Source of the DNA: Eutrigla gurnardus
Lineage: Eukaryota > Chordata > Actinopteri > Perciformes > Triglidae
DNA: 64,000 bases
NCBI GenBank assembly: GCA_963514095.1
Contig: OY741273.1
Span: forward strand, 2,628,501-2,692,500
Direction of reading: 5' to 3'
Every line of letters begins with the position of its first letter. Position 1 is the first letter of the stretch. Under the pieces are notes generated by a model. The model was not told the DNA's origin and did no database searches. It saw nothing but the letters and a program-made list of their open reading frames with translations. This document shows positions 8,912 to 19,926 of this stretch, piece by piece. The position numbers and the translations under genes are program-made.

Positions 8912-9610
8912 CCTAACGTCACACTGGGGGGACAGAGAGTCAACATTTACCCCTCGAAGTGCGGTGCTGCACACCAGCGAGTTCCGCGGGTCACATACCG
9001 GCACATTAATTGCCGAAGCAATTGAGGGGACGCTAGTAAAGTGGAAAATCCCCAAGTCCAACATTCATGTTGTTTTGCGCGACAACGCTAGCAACATGAA
9101 GAAAGCCATGGACGAGATGGAGGTACCAAGTTTGGGATGCTTCGCCCACACTCTCCAGCTGGTGGTGCATGAAGGGCTACTGTCACAGAGAAGTGTGAGT
9201 GATGCATTGGCCAATGGTAGGAAGATAGTAGCGCATTTCAAACACGCCTGGAGGATATTCAAAAAGATCTCCAAATGCCCACCAAACGTCTGCACCAGAG
9301 GTGGAACAGTACCTACTATATGATCGAGAGTTTACTGGAGCAGAAGCGGTCAATTTCAGCATATGGAGCTGACCACAACCTGCCAGTGCTCCTTACGGCT
9401 AACCAGTGGGCTTTACTGGAGAAAATAATCACTGTTCTGGCACCATTTGAAGAAAGAAACGCCTGCTTGCTCGGGAGAATGAGGGGAACACGGGTATAAA
9501 AACCATGAAAACAACCCTTCTTGAGGCTGTCCAGAAAGGATTCAAGACCATCGAGCATGAGCCCTTGTATGCAGTTGCCACTCTGGTAGACCCACGATTC
9601 AAAGACAGGT
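8912..9610 (+). pseudogene. hAT-1 transposase, central catalytic part
   Basis: Resumes exactly where the 2734 fragment stopped (LTSHW). It carries SEFRGSHTG, VVLRDNASNMKKAMD (second catalytic Asp region), CFAHTLQLVVHEGLLSQRS and, after a frameshift near 9245, RWNSTYYMIESLLEQKRS, TANQWALLEKI and LAPFEE. A deletion and further shift near 9445-9490 remove part of the domain. YAVATLVDPRFKDR ends at about 9609, followed by GTATGT, a possible splice donor. It is clearly a ZBED-type hAT transposase and clearly inactive. Confidence 0.8.
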
Positions 9611-10449
9611 ATGTCTAATATTTTTGCTTTCAAGCATTTCCAACCTATGTTATCCTGTTCGGCCATTTTGTTTATTTTTTTTATTGGTGGAAATGCTTTC
9701 AAGGATTTCTGACCTATGTTATCCTGTTCGGCCATTTTGTTTATTATTATTATTATTCCGTACGTTTTTTGGTCGCCTCTAGCTTCTGCATACTTTCAGC
9801 TACAAAAACCATTCAGCTATCAAAATGTTCGGCTTTTTCAGCTCTTTCCGGGATATCTTCAACATTTTTTCAGCCTTTCATACTTTTCATATTATTCAAC
9901 TTTTTCATATTTTTTTTAAATAATGAAAGTCTATGAAGATCATCTTAAAATCCTCTTTAACATGCTCCTCTTTGAAAAGCATGGCATTCTGCATACTTCG
10001 ACCTACAGACGTCATTCAAATTTTAAAACATTCACAAAACCTTCAGCTATTCAGGTATAACTTTTCATTTTGATATCTATTACAGTTTTTAAATTATCAG
10101 TGTTTAAATATGATGCTGTTTTCAGATTTTTTTTTTCAATGGGTGTGTATTGCACGGAACTCTCCGTGTTAGAGTGCGTGACATCATCGCTCAGAGTGTG
10201 AGAGCACCCCAAAACACTTGAGATTTTTTCTCTTTCCAAACTCCTCCCGGACATAATTTACGCTCTACACACGTGATATTTTCCAGTTTTGTAGACAAAC
10301 TTGTCCTGTCTCTCACAATGTACTCAATAACTCTGTGAGATTTACAGAATTTGAACTAGCAACCTCTAAGCGCGGCCACGTCTGTTTTTCTCCCCATCGA
10401 GTGCAATACAAATTGAGAAACAGATTTTCAAAGAAAATAAGCCCCACGT
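9611..10449. repeat. Non-coding insert or intron in hAT-1, with 60-bp duplication
   Basis: Two copies of a roughly 60-base unit ('acctatgttatcctgttcgg' at about 9640 and 9711) are followed by T-rich DNA with repeated 'ttcagcta/ttcaac' motifs and then a stretch I cannot assign. The preceding GTATGT could make this an intron of the transposase, but part is probably a separate repeat insertion. Confidence 0.45.
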
Positions 10450-10758
10450 ATGGAAGCACAGCCACACAGCAGCAGCAGAAAGAGCAGCTTGAAAGGCCTG
10501 TTTGAGGAAATCCTGCAGGAGCACGATGAGGAACGTGGGGCAATTAGCACAAGCACACAAGTTCAAATACAAACATATTTGACAGAGCAAACGGCCCCAT
10601 GCTCAGACAGCCCATTCCACTACTGGGGAGTCAACCAAGAGAGACTGTTCAGTGTAGCGTCCAACATTGTTGATGCAAGAAGGAACAGGCTAGGAGGAGA
10701 GAGGGCAGAAATGCTCATCTTCTTGAAGAATAACCTGCCTTTGCTCTTGAAATTATGA
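10450..10758 (+). pseudogene. hAT-1 transposase, C-terminal dimerisation domain
   Basis: A 102-codon frame. FEEILQEHDEE and QTYLTEQTAPCSDSPFHYWGVN precede ERLFSVASNIVDARRNRLGGERAEMLIFLKNN, the hAT dimerisation signature (hATC). Compared with the family, roughly 20-30 residues between YWGVN and ERLFS are missing, so there is an internal deletion. The stop is followed by AT-rich 3' DNA up to the hAT-1 terminus. Confidence 0.8.
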
Positions 10759-11279
10759 GCAATACTAAATTGCTAAAATGCTACTGCAATGTGTAGCCTA
10801 CTTGTTTTAAAGTATTTTTTGTTTACTGTGTAGCAGCTGCTCTTTTGATTTGTGTTTTTTTATGTTTACTTTATAGGTTAGTGTTGTACTATGGTTAAAT
10901 ACTGCACTATTTTAAATGTATTTATTTTAGATTAAAATGCCTATTTATTTTACAATTTGGTGTCTGCACTTTATTTTTTTTTAAATAATTAATCATATAT
11001 TTATTGAGTTAAGTTGCTGTTGCACTACTGTTTTATACTGTTCTATTTAACATTTAAATGTAAACATAAATGGCTTCCATTTGCTGTATTCATTCATGTA
11101 TTATAAAGGGTTTAACCCCAGCCAGGCCTTACGGCAATGATAATCATATCACAGTCATGCAGGCCTGGTATGATCTTTTTCTTTTTTTGTAAACACACTG
11201 GTATCAGTACTCGGTATCGGCCCACAGCACGAGTATCGGAATAGGTATTGGGAGGAAAAAATGTAGCGGAACATCTCTA

Positions 11280-11287
11280 CTACAGAG
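11280..11287. repeat. Right 8-bp target site duplication of hAT-1
   Basis: CTACAGAG, identical to 1906-1913. Confidence 0.8.
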
Positions 11288-11432
11288 TACCAGAACGTTT
11301 GGTGGAGGCATTAGAGGAGGAGATCCGTTTGAAGTTGGAGCTCGGACTTGTTGAACCCTCTGAGAGCAAGTGGAGTAGCACTATTGTCAGTGTACCTAAG
11401 ATGGATGGAACCCTACGCAATTGCATTTGGTA
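11288..11432 (+). pseudogene. Gypsy remnant, N-terminal RT part (continues from 1913)
   Basis: Together with the duplication bases it reads YRVPERLVEALEEEI, then LVEPSESKWSSTIV and VPKMDGTLRNC, the start of a Ty3/gypsy RT (fingers). It stops at about 11431. Joining it to the left flank across hAT-1 places RT after integrase, so the interrupted element has the rarer integrase-first order. Confidence 0.65.
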
Positions 11433-12628
11433 ATGTGACGGAGCCCGTCACTGGTTGCGGGAAGCACTTGGTGAAACACTCAATATCCTGAACATCAACA
11501 CACTCCTAACAAATACAAACCCGACAGTCTAGTTAAATCGGATCATTTGGACATTCGTTGTCGTCTTTTTTTTGTCTTTGCTCACATTTGTTTTTTTGTA
11601 TGCGACCAGGTGTTTTACCTTGCGATAGTCATTTCAGAAGCGAGCCGTTTGATCAGACTTTGGCACTAATAACAAAAAAAAACAAAAACTACCCTTTAAA
11701 TTGGAATTAAAAACTACTTCTGTTTAATATACATTCATAATATTTCGTCCTCCGTCAATACATTTTGTCACTGCTCATCTCGTGAAAATTCCAGTGGTCA
11801 GGCAAGATCACAGATTCTCACACACCCAAATTGGCCTAGTTAGGGGATTAAGAGCATGTACAGATGTTTACATTCACCCCCTGACTCCTCCAGTCTGGAT
11901 CACTATGTACAGTACCAGCCAGGCCCGGCTCACAAACAGAAGCTGCCCTCAGTTCACAGACAGGCCAATTTGCCACCGGCCCCCAGAGGTCGGCATGCGG
12001 TGTGGCTAGACGTCAGCAGACGCTGCAGGTTTAGCAGAAAGACACAAGCAGAATGAATATAAGAACTTTAGGAATGTGTTCAAGGGTGAGAGGCTGTGTG
12101 TATTGTGTTGGGTGGGTGCACATGTGGGCGTAAGAGAGAGGACGAGGGCGAGAGGGAAGCACAGAGAGGGAGAAAGTTCAGTAAGCCGTGCACTCACACA
12201 CCATTAACATGAGCTTTTCACTTGCTGTGTGAATATGTGCCTCTTTCACCTCGTTTCTGTGGCGAAGCAGCTTGTTACTTGCTGACAGTTCCAGTCTCCT
12301 TCAATGGAATTAGTTGGCAAAGGGCCTTTCAAGTTGTGATTCACACAGCGCTGTGAGGTCAGACGGTAGCACCTAGTGGTGCATTAATCCGTCAGGCCAC
12401 CCAGTGTCCAGTGTTTGAGTGGACCCTGAAAACAAAGTCAACCTTCATCAACCAGAGACATGGACACATTTCTACCATTTCAAGCCCTCACACTCAACCA
12501 TCTACCGGTTGACCTCAGTTAAGTCCCAGAGGGTACAGGGTTTAAGGCTTTAGAAGGCGACGTTGCGATTGGGACTTCTACTCCTGAGTGAACTTGTGAT
12601 CCAGTTTCCTTGTATCGGGTTTCACTTT
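11433..12628. other. Intergenic, no gene recognised
   Basis: Mixed AT-rich DNA. Nothing coding, RNA-like or clearly repetitive was recognised; short open frames on both strands lack family motifs. Confidence 0.35.
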
Positions 12629-12779
12629 GGGGCTGAATGGTGGTGTAGTGAATAGCACTGTCGCCTTACAGCGAGAGGGTCCTGGGTTCGATTCCCGGTG
12701 TTTGCATGTTCTCCCTGTGTGAGTGTGGGTTCTCTCCAGGTTCTCCAGCTACCTCCCACAGTCCAAAGACATGCAGGAT
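12629..12779 (+). repeat. Head of tRNA-like dispersed repeat
   Basis: Starts GGCTGAATGGTGGTGTAGTG and contains GGGTTCGATTCCC, a good RNA polymerase III B box, followed by the fish repeat motifs 'gtttgcatgttctccctgtg' and 'cccacagtccaaagacatgc'. It flows directly into the minisatellite, which is an expanded piece of the same repeat. Confidence 0.75.
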
Positions 12780-13238
12780 GGACCTGTCTGTCTCTACATG
12801 TCAGCCCTGTGATAGACTGGTTACCTGTCTGTCTCTACCTGTCTGTCTCTACATGTCAGCCCTATGATAGACTGGTTACCTGTCTGTCTCTACATGTCAG
12901 CCCTATGATAGACTGGTTACCTGTCTGTCTCTACATGTCTCTCTGTGATAGACTGGTTACCTGTCTGTCTCTACATGTCAGCCCTGTGATAGACTGGTTA
13001 CCTGTCTGTCTCTACATGTCTCCCTGTGATAGACTGGTTACCTGTCTGTCTCTACATGTCTCCCTGTGATAGACTGGTTACCTGTCTGTCTCTACATGTC
13101 TCCCTGTGATAGACTGGTTACCTGTCTGTCTCTACATGTCAGCCCTGTGATAGACTGGTTACCTGTCTGTCTCTACATGTCTCCCTGTGATAGACTGGTT
13201 ACCTGTCTGTCTCTACATGTCTCCCTGTGATAGACTGG
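12780..13238 (+). repeat. Minisatellite A, 40/41-bp unit, about 11 copies
   Basis: Units contain 'tgtgatagactggttacctg' with two variants: a 41-base form with 'tcagccctg' and a 40-base form with 'tctccctg'. They alternate irregularly. Because the unit is not a multiple of 3 the array gives long but meaningless open frames. The same unit builds the array at 26567. Confidence 0.95.
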
Positions 13239-14390
13239 TATGTAGTAAACTGTCAGACAGACCTCACACGTCTGGACACTGATAGGACTCCAGATAGACG
13301 ACTCTGCTCCATGATGTGGAAAGAAGCAAAGTGCTGATTTGTCACTGTTTTATTAACTTGTTATGGTGCCTTAAACAACATATCTACTTCTCTGTGCTTG
13401 TTTTAATTTAGCATAATTACTTATTTTTTAACTAACAGGATATGCAGCAAACACCTATTCATTTTTCATGCTGTATTGCTTTCAACATATCATATCATAT
13501 TTAATGACTCAATGACTTTACTAATGCAACTGTTACTTAACCATTTGAGGTAATGTGGGAAATGGTTTGGTTCCACTCCGTGTGTCATATTGAATGTTAA
13601 GTGTTGAAACACCTGAGGCAATATTAAAGCTAATAGTCTGATGTCAGCAGCTCCATGTCAGTGGATGACGTTTTGTTCATTTGATGCTAGGCAGAGCAGC
13701 TGGCCAGGAGAGAAATCACACGTGGAAAGCAATGACATATGAAGTGAGGTTGAAAAAGAATATATCCAAACCAATGATGTACAACTTGTGGTCCATTTGT
13801 GAAGCCTTGTGCCACGGGCAATCGTGAGGTCTGATGCTGGACGAGTTGATTTCCAGATGTGTCTTCACTTATGTAAGGTAAGGAGTGTGCACAGTGGGGG
13901 CAGGCGTCTGCTCTCCTTATTGAAGAAGTTCAAATGTTGATTCAGTCTCTTTTCACCGTAGCAGGCATCATTAACCTTCACCGTATTCATTCTTCTTGTG
14001 TGCAAACTGCGAGTTTTCAATACGTTGCACAGTGTCTGTTTGCTTTCCGAACTGACCTCATGAATGACAACATAAAGGCCCATAATGACTGTATTTCATA
14101 ACTTGTTTGGCTGACAGAAACAGACCTGACAACTTCAATTAATTCGCCGTGCAAAAGCACAGAAAGGTGGGCCTGTCGCTCCACGTTCTCTACGCATGAG
14201 CTGACGCGGACGATTAAGAGAAAACAGAACCCCCACATGAGCTCGGGTCCTGTATATACAGTGTCATCCCTCTTTGCCCAGATATGTGTGTTTGGTTTAC
14301 TCACCTGTGTGGACCTGAAAGTGCTCCTCAACAGGTGCTTCTGTGGTCCAGGGTTGTGGTTGGTATAAAGCTGTTTACTTAAATAACGGC

Positions 14391-14391
<1 letters not shown>
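13239..14391. other. Intergenic, no gene recognised
   Basis: AT-rich DNA with no recognised coding sequence or repeat family. Confidence 0.35.
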
Positions 14392-14460
<69 letters not shown>

Positions 14461-14491
14461 GGTGTGTGTGTGTGTGTGTGCATGTGTGTGT
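14392..14491. repeat. (TG)n microsatellite
   Basis: About 100 bases of TG dinucleotide with a few interruptions (GCGTGGG, CATG). Confidence 0.97.
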
Positions 14492-14802
14492 TGAGTGGGT
14501 GGGGCTGCTTGGCTGCCATCAGAGACATGACATCATTGGTGCACTGACTGAAATGCAACCAACAAGCAGCTCAGAATGAAAGAGCTGCTACTTTACTGAC
14601 ATCCAACTGAAGTGGAATCAAATTAAATTCCTATAAATAGTTCAGTGTTTGTAATGACCTCAAAGTTAATGTTAATAAGGTATTCAGTGGAAGACTTGGA
14701 GCAACTCAGCATTTGGTGTGTTGGTGATGTTTACCTATCAATCAGACAGGATAAGGCTGATGTTGTGACCAATTAATTTGCTTGCAGACTTGGACAGCAA
14801 GT

Positions 14803-14871
14803 CTGTTGTCCAGTCGTAGGAGTGGGTCAGGACTGTTGTCCAGTCGTAGGAGTGGGTCAGGACTGTTGTCC
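14803..14871. repeat. 36-bp tandem duplication
   Basis: Two exact copies of a unit containing 'ccagtcgtaggagtgggtca'. Confidence 0.85.
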
Positions 14872-14959
14872 TAAAGACCTTCTCCGGTTAGTAAAGCAGA
14901 GTGCCACCTGCTGTCTCCAAACACATCCAGCATTTTTCAAGCTGCCGATTGTGCGAGTA

Positions 14960-15492
14960 CACGCTTACCGCTGATTGGACGACACCTCCGGGTGAGTGTT
15001 GGTGATGATGTCATCAACCAGGGGGCAAAGGAACTCTGAATGCTTCAGCATACCAAGAGATGTTGGACAATTCCATGCTCCCAACTTTGTGGAACAGTTT
15101 GGGGATGACCTCTTCCTGTTCCAACATGACTGTGCAAGGTCCATAAAGACATGGAGGAGAGAGTTTGGTGTGGATGAACTTGACTGGTCTGCACAGAGTC
15201 CTGACCTCAACCTGATAGAACACCTTTGGGATGAATTAGAGTGGAGACTGAGAGCCGGGCCTTCCCTCCAACATCAGTGTGTGACCTCACAAATACACTT
15301 CTGGAAGAATGGTCAAAAAGTCCCATAAACACACTAAACCTTGTGGAAAGCCTTCCAGAAGAGTTGAAGCTGTTATAGCTGCAAACGCTGGACCGACGTC
15401 AAATTAAACCCTATGGATTAAGAATGGGATGTCAATTAAGTTCATATGAGAGTCAAGGCAGGTGAGCCAATACTTTTGGCAGTATTGTGTCG
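14960..15492 (+). mobile_element. Tc1/mariner remnant with transposase C-terminus
   Basis: In the frame around 15000-15300: a decayed FQHDCARS, then VDELDWSAQSPDLNLIEHLWDELEWRLRA, the C-terminal part of a Tc1-type DD34E transposase including the final Glu motif (IEHLWDE). Downstream 'gccaatacttttggcagtat' is the usual Tc1 subterminal and terminal sequence. The N-terminal half, with the DNA-binding domain and first Asp, is missing and the reading frame is short (110 codons). Confidence 0.85.
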
Positions 15493-18185
15493 ATACATTT
15501 GTTTGGACCGATTGTCTGAGCTAAATCATACATCTAGATACAATCTACAGTAGATATGATATGTGTAAAAAGGGGTGAGTGTGGCTTTCTGATGTGTTTT
15601 TGAAGTTTTTGATCGTTTTCATGGGATTTGATGACAATAACAAAAGAACATCATCGGCTTTATCAGCAGAAAATGGGTCTGAATGAAAACTGTAGTGAGC
15701 CCCGGCTGTTCCCTGGGGCCTGAAGGAGTTCTAACAAGGAGACCAGATGGAAAAGAGAAGGAGATTGAATTGATGCATTTTCAGGTGGTGGAGTGCAGAA
15801 AGCCATGACACTTAACCCCTGACATACAGTGGACAACATTGCATTTCTGAGTCCAAACAATGTAAGTGCATCTCATAAAAAAATGTGTATAAATATTGAT
15901 GAAAATATAAGCTTTTTTTTTTAACCACAATAAATGTATTTTACAGCAGGGCTTATCACTATTTAATGCTGCTATAAAATACACTGACATATTAAGCCAG
16001 TGTTCAGGTCTACATAAATTAACTCATCATAAAATGGTATACTCAAATGTTTTTCATTTCTTTCTCAAATGTGGACATACCCACAAAGAGCTTTTACGTA
16101 CATCACCCATATAACGCAGCCTATCGGCTCATAATCTTTATTATAAACTGGCTGTTTTTAATCCAAGGCCACTCCTGACGTCAGCAATTTTGGAGAGGAA
16201 CCTTCACGCATTCCTGAGATGAGGAGGGATCCAGACCCAGACTCGCCCCCCTCCTCCCGCTGCCCTGCACGTATCATCCAGGACAACAGGCAGAGCTCTC
16301 TGCAGGCTCGCTAATCGATCAATCCAAGTAACCTTACAAGTCTTCTTTTTTTCCCCTCCAGACACAGTGGTACATTTTCTGCACACCAACTTTATGAGTT
16401 GAGGCCTAAGTTTGCAATGCAAGGGGGGAAAAAGGTTATTTATGAGATACATCTGTTAACACACAAACCCAGGTACAAACATACTTACATGTCAGACCAG
16501 TGTAGACAGTGAATTATGTGATATATGGAACATTTTCCAAAATTAGATTTGTACTTATACGACTGTTTTTATTATTTTTTGATTTATCTATAAACCAGTT
16601 TTCGGTTTCATCTTCATTTCTCCCACAAATCACTGGGAGGTGCTGCATTTACAGTGAGGAAAACCACAGCTCTCAACACAACATAGCTTGTATTAAAATA
16701 CTTCCCCAGTGCTACGCAACTGAATCCCCCTTGAACATGTTCCATATTGCTTTTAGGAACATAAACTTAATTTTTTCCTCATTACAGGACCAATAAATCT
16801 GCTAGTAAATACTTTCAGTGAGCCTCGTTACATACGCTGGGAAACACGTCTGAAATGTTGGGCTAGAAATGATCATCTGGATAAATAATTTTATCATATA
16901 ACAAATAGATCACAAATAGGAAATTATATTAAATAAGCGTTATTCACAAGCATTAAACTTAGCTCAATGCTTATAGTGCAAAACTATAAAAAGGCAAATG
17001 TTGTATGAAGCCAATAAAGGTGGTCAGGAAATTTGATTCACTCCATCCACGAGAGGTTCTCAAGCATATAATTATAAAAGAGCACCAAAAATCATCGGCT
17101 GATAACAAGATTAGTCATTCAGACAGACACACAGATGCACACGCGCATTATCATGATGAAAACTATCCCTCCATGTTCCCTGAAACTCATATGCAAGTTC
17201 TGGCCTCCACAAATTGGCCACATGTGCTGGCTGACACCAGGACTACTGGAAAATGTCACAGGTGTCACAGGCGTTTTACTGTCACTGCTGTCAGGTCGGC
17301 TTTTCCGTGACTTCCCAGAAATGCAATGGAAAGACTTTGCTGTGACAGAATGGAAAAGAAGAAAAAAAAACCTGCTCCAGAGCCTTTTCTGATGGTTGCT
17401 CGGTGGGTTGGAAATCACAGCATCGCTTAAAGACATCCCTCATTGGCTCCAAATATTGGTCCTATTTGTCTGATATAAATTGTGACCATGTCTCAAAATG
17501 AAACGTGTTGCAGACAACGGCTGTGCACTAATGAGGGAAAAAGTGAACGCGTGCTTTTAATACCTCCAGCACGTGTCTAATGTCACAAAAATGTCATCTT
17601 AAGAGCCTCCTTTCAACGCGTATGTGAGCAGATTGAATCGCTCTTAGCTTGTGCAAGTACACCCGTCACAAGATGTGAATGAACTGATGATGCTACAGAG
17701 TGAAAAAACAGGCCCCACTTTGCTGCTGTGCTGCATTAACTCTGCAGGCCGAAGCTGGGAGATCGGTGGGAGGAGTATTTGGGAAGATGAGACTTTGATT
17801 GTTGGACGTCAGATTCAGAGATAGTGTCCTTAGCAACCGTGGAAAACAGTGGATTACAAATCCGCTTTGGAGAAGAGCGCAGCCAAGAACCTCATCCCAG
17901 TATTGTTACAAGAACAACACATTGTTGGAGATGACTTTGAATAGCTCAGTTGTGAGTCATTCATTTCAGCCGTCCTCCCCCCGAGCTCTGGAAACGTCTG
18001 CTGATCAGAGAAAACTGCTAACGGGTTCCACTCTATTGGAATTAATCTATTATGGATTTTATCGTCTTTTTTTGGAAGCTTGTTATGATACCATTAACAG
18101 CAACTTTAATAAAACCTTCCTGCCTCTGATATTCTCTTCTGTTGTTTTCCAGAACTGGAGAGGAACAATAACAGACTGAAACCAG
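15493..18185. other. Intergenic, no gene recognised
   Basis: No coding sequence with a family signature on either strand. The 126-codon frame at 17799-18179 has no motif and unremarkable composition. Confidence 0.35.
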
Positions 18186-18396
18186 CAGAGGTTCTCAAAG
18201 TAGGGTCCGTGACCCATAGCCAGGGGGTGCGCAAAATAATTTGCTATGAATTATGAAAGTGCTGTGTGATTTGACTGTGACACATCACGTCAATCTGTCA
18301 ATCACCCTTCACGCATACTTTCAGCGGAGTTGAAATGATCTGAATCTGTGATATGATTAGGAACAGTTTTGGCCCTAAAAAGTTTGGGAACCCCTG
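18186..18396. mobile_element. hAT-like MITE (about 211 bp)
   Basis: Left end CAGAGGTTCTCAAAGT and reversed right end CAGGGGTTCCCAAACT are matching inverted repeats of hAT type. No transposase is present and the flanking 8-mers no longer match, so the copy is old. A related end lies at about 22614. Confidence 0.55.
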
Positions 18397-19079
18397 TTAG
18401 AGAAAGTAAATGGGACAGCCCTGTATATGAAACATAGTGAGAATATAGAAGGCCTAATTTTTTCCATCTCTGCCAGCATAACGTGAAGAGATCATGAGTT
18501 CGGCCATGTGCGTGTCTGTGTCTGTCGAAGGCTGATCTCGCATACTGCTGGACCCATCGTGCTAATGTTTGTGGTGCTCTCTTAGCAGTCATTGAGTTAC
18601 TGTGAGGAATCAGCGACCCTCCACAGACATAGCAGGGTTTTTATATTACAGAGCGGGAATATCTGCCTAATGTCCGCCTGCAGGCCGATCTCCAAAGCAG
18701 ATCCAAATGGGCTATTGCATTGTTTGCTGCACCGCGATTAGACTTTAATGGCGTTTCCACACAAGTGACACGATGGACTTTTATACTTCTCTTTAGCCTC
18801 CAGCCTTTCCGTTATGTCATTTGGTACCTATAGTCACACCCATGGAAACTTCTCCTCTTCTCCTCCGGTGAGAACAGGATCCAGGTTTGCATGAAAGTTT
18901 TAATTTCCTACATAGTTTTATTTCAGGTCCTTGAATTCATTTTGTATCTGGAGGCAAATTAACAGAAATTATCAAGGGTGTCCTCTAGTTAAAATGAACT
19001 GAATGAATTACTCCCAAACTGCGTTTTTTTTCTTTTCGGAGGAAGTTGTCTGAAAAAAAGAAGCCAACCCTGAAGATCC

Positions 19080-19926
19080 TTAAAGCTGCATTCTCTCTGC
19101 TGGCCACCAGGGGGCGACTCCTCTCTGATTGTATAGAAGTCTATAAGAAAATGGTCCTACTTCTCTCTTGATGTATTATCTCAGTAAACATTGTAAACAT
19201 GAGTTCAGTCAGGACCACTTTGTCAAAAAGAATCTTTATTTATTTGCACAAGTTTCATTTGGCGGTATGGTACTGTTCTGGGACTCCCTGCTCTTCCACG
19301 CGCTTGCGTGGAAAGCCTGAGGCAGGAAGAGCACCTTCCTGCCCTTCATGAGCCATCATGAACGGCATAAGCAGGGAGCGTAGCAGCAAAGAAAAACCCC
19401 CAGACAGAGCAGAGCAACCAACAAGAACAAAGGTAAGGTACATAACAGATGACGGGAGGAGCTGGGGTGGAGGTGGGTTGAAAACGCCGGCAGAGGAAGC
19501 AGCGAGGGAGGTCAGGCTAGAGCAGTTTAAATAGCGCGCTCTGAATGCAATTTCCCAATAGGAAGCGAGCACGGGGAGTCAGCTGAGAGCTTGACGTTGT
19601 GGCCTGCCAGAACTAACGCTCGCTTGATTTTATGTTCTCAATCTCTAGTTTCAAGTCTTCTTCAGTCCAGCATGATGTTCATTTAATACATTATGGTCCA
19701 TTTAGAGTCCAACAGACCAGAAAGCAGGGGATGCTTTAGGGGGCGGGGCTTACCTGCTGATTGACAGGTCCATTTAGAGTCCAACAGACCAGAAAGTAGG
19801 GGATGCTTTAGGGGGCGGGGCTACCTGCTGATTGACAGGTCCATTTAGAGTCCACCAGACCAGAAAGCAGGGGATGCTTTAGGGGGCGGGGCTACCTGCT
19901 GATTGACAGGTCGCTACCACACTAGG
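19080..19926 (+). repeat. Dispersed repeat family R, copy 1, with 75-bp triplication and an insert
   Basis: Begins 'aaagctgcattctctctgct', then 'tatagaagtctataagaaaa' and 'agtttcaagtcttcttcagt'. The segment containing 'agaccagaaagcaggggatg', 'gggggcggggct' and 'cctgctgattgacaggt' occurs three times in tandem at about 19690-19910. The family recurs at 23708, 29565, 56021, 58573 and 61958. About 400 bases (19216-19618) separate two parts of the repeat and look like a later insertion. Confidence 0.8.
19216..19618 (-). mobile_element. Possible solo LTR or similar insert within repeat R
   Basis: Interrupts copy 1 of repeat R. Read on the minus strand it has a TATA-like TATTTAAA (about 19527-19534) and, near its end, AATAAATAAAGATTC followed by a T-rich stretch, like the U3-R order of an LTR. 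I could not fix its ends or a target duplication, so the class is uncertain. Confidence 0.35.

Larger units (their letters stand above)
1914..11279 (+). mobile_element. hAT-1: BED-finger hAT transposon, heavily interrupted
   Basis: The left end reads gagagttgttccg, and the reverse complement of the right end reads tagagatgttccg (11 of 13 identical). Both are flanked by CTACAGAG. Subterminal DNA at both ends is rich in GTATCGG-type motifs (about 1935-2020 and 11205-11250). Transposase pieces lie on the plus strand at 2200-2734, 8912-9610 and 10450-10758, in the correct order. Removing the foreign DNA between 2735 and about 8911 brings the transposase back into register, so the nested elements arrived after hAT-1. 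The transposase has frameshifts and deletions, so this copy cannot mobilise itself. Confidence 0.8.

Noticed and set aside
8519..9064. 181-codon minus-strand open frame
   Set aside because: Antisense shadow of the las1l-like and hAT coding sequence.
12698..13069. 123-codon open frame
   Set aside because: Lies wholly over the repeat head and the 40/41-bp minisatellite; the peptide is just the translated repeat.
14343..14579. Cys-Val repeat peptide
   Set aside because: Translation of a (TG)n microsatellite.
17799..18179. 126-codon plus-strand frame
   Set aside because: No family motif, splice context or conserved pattern.
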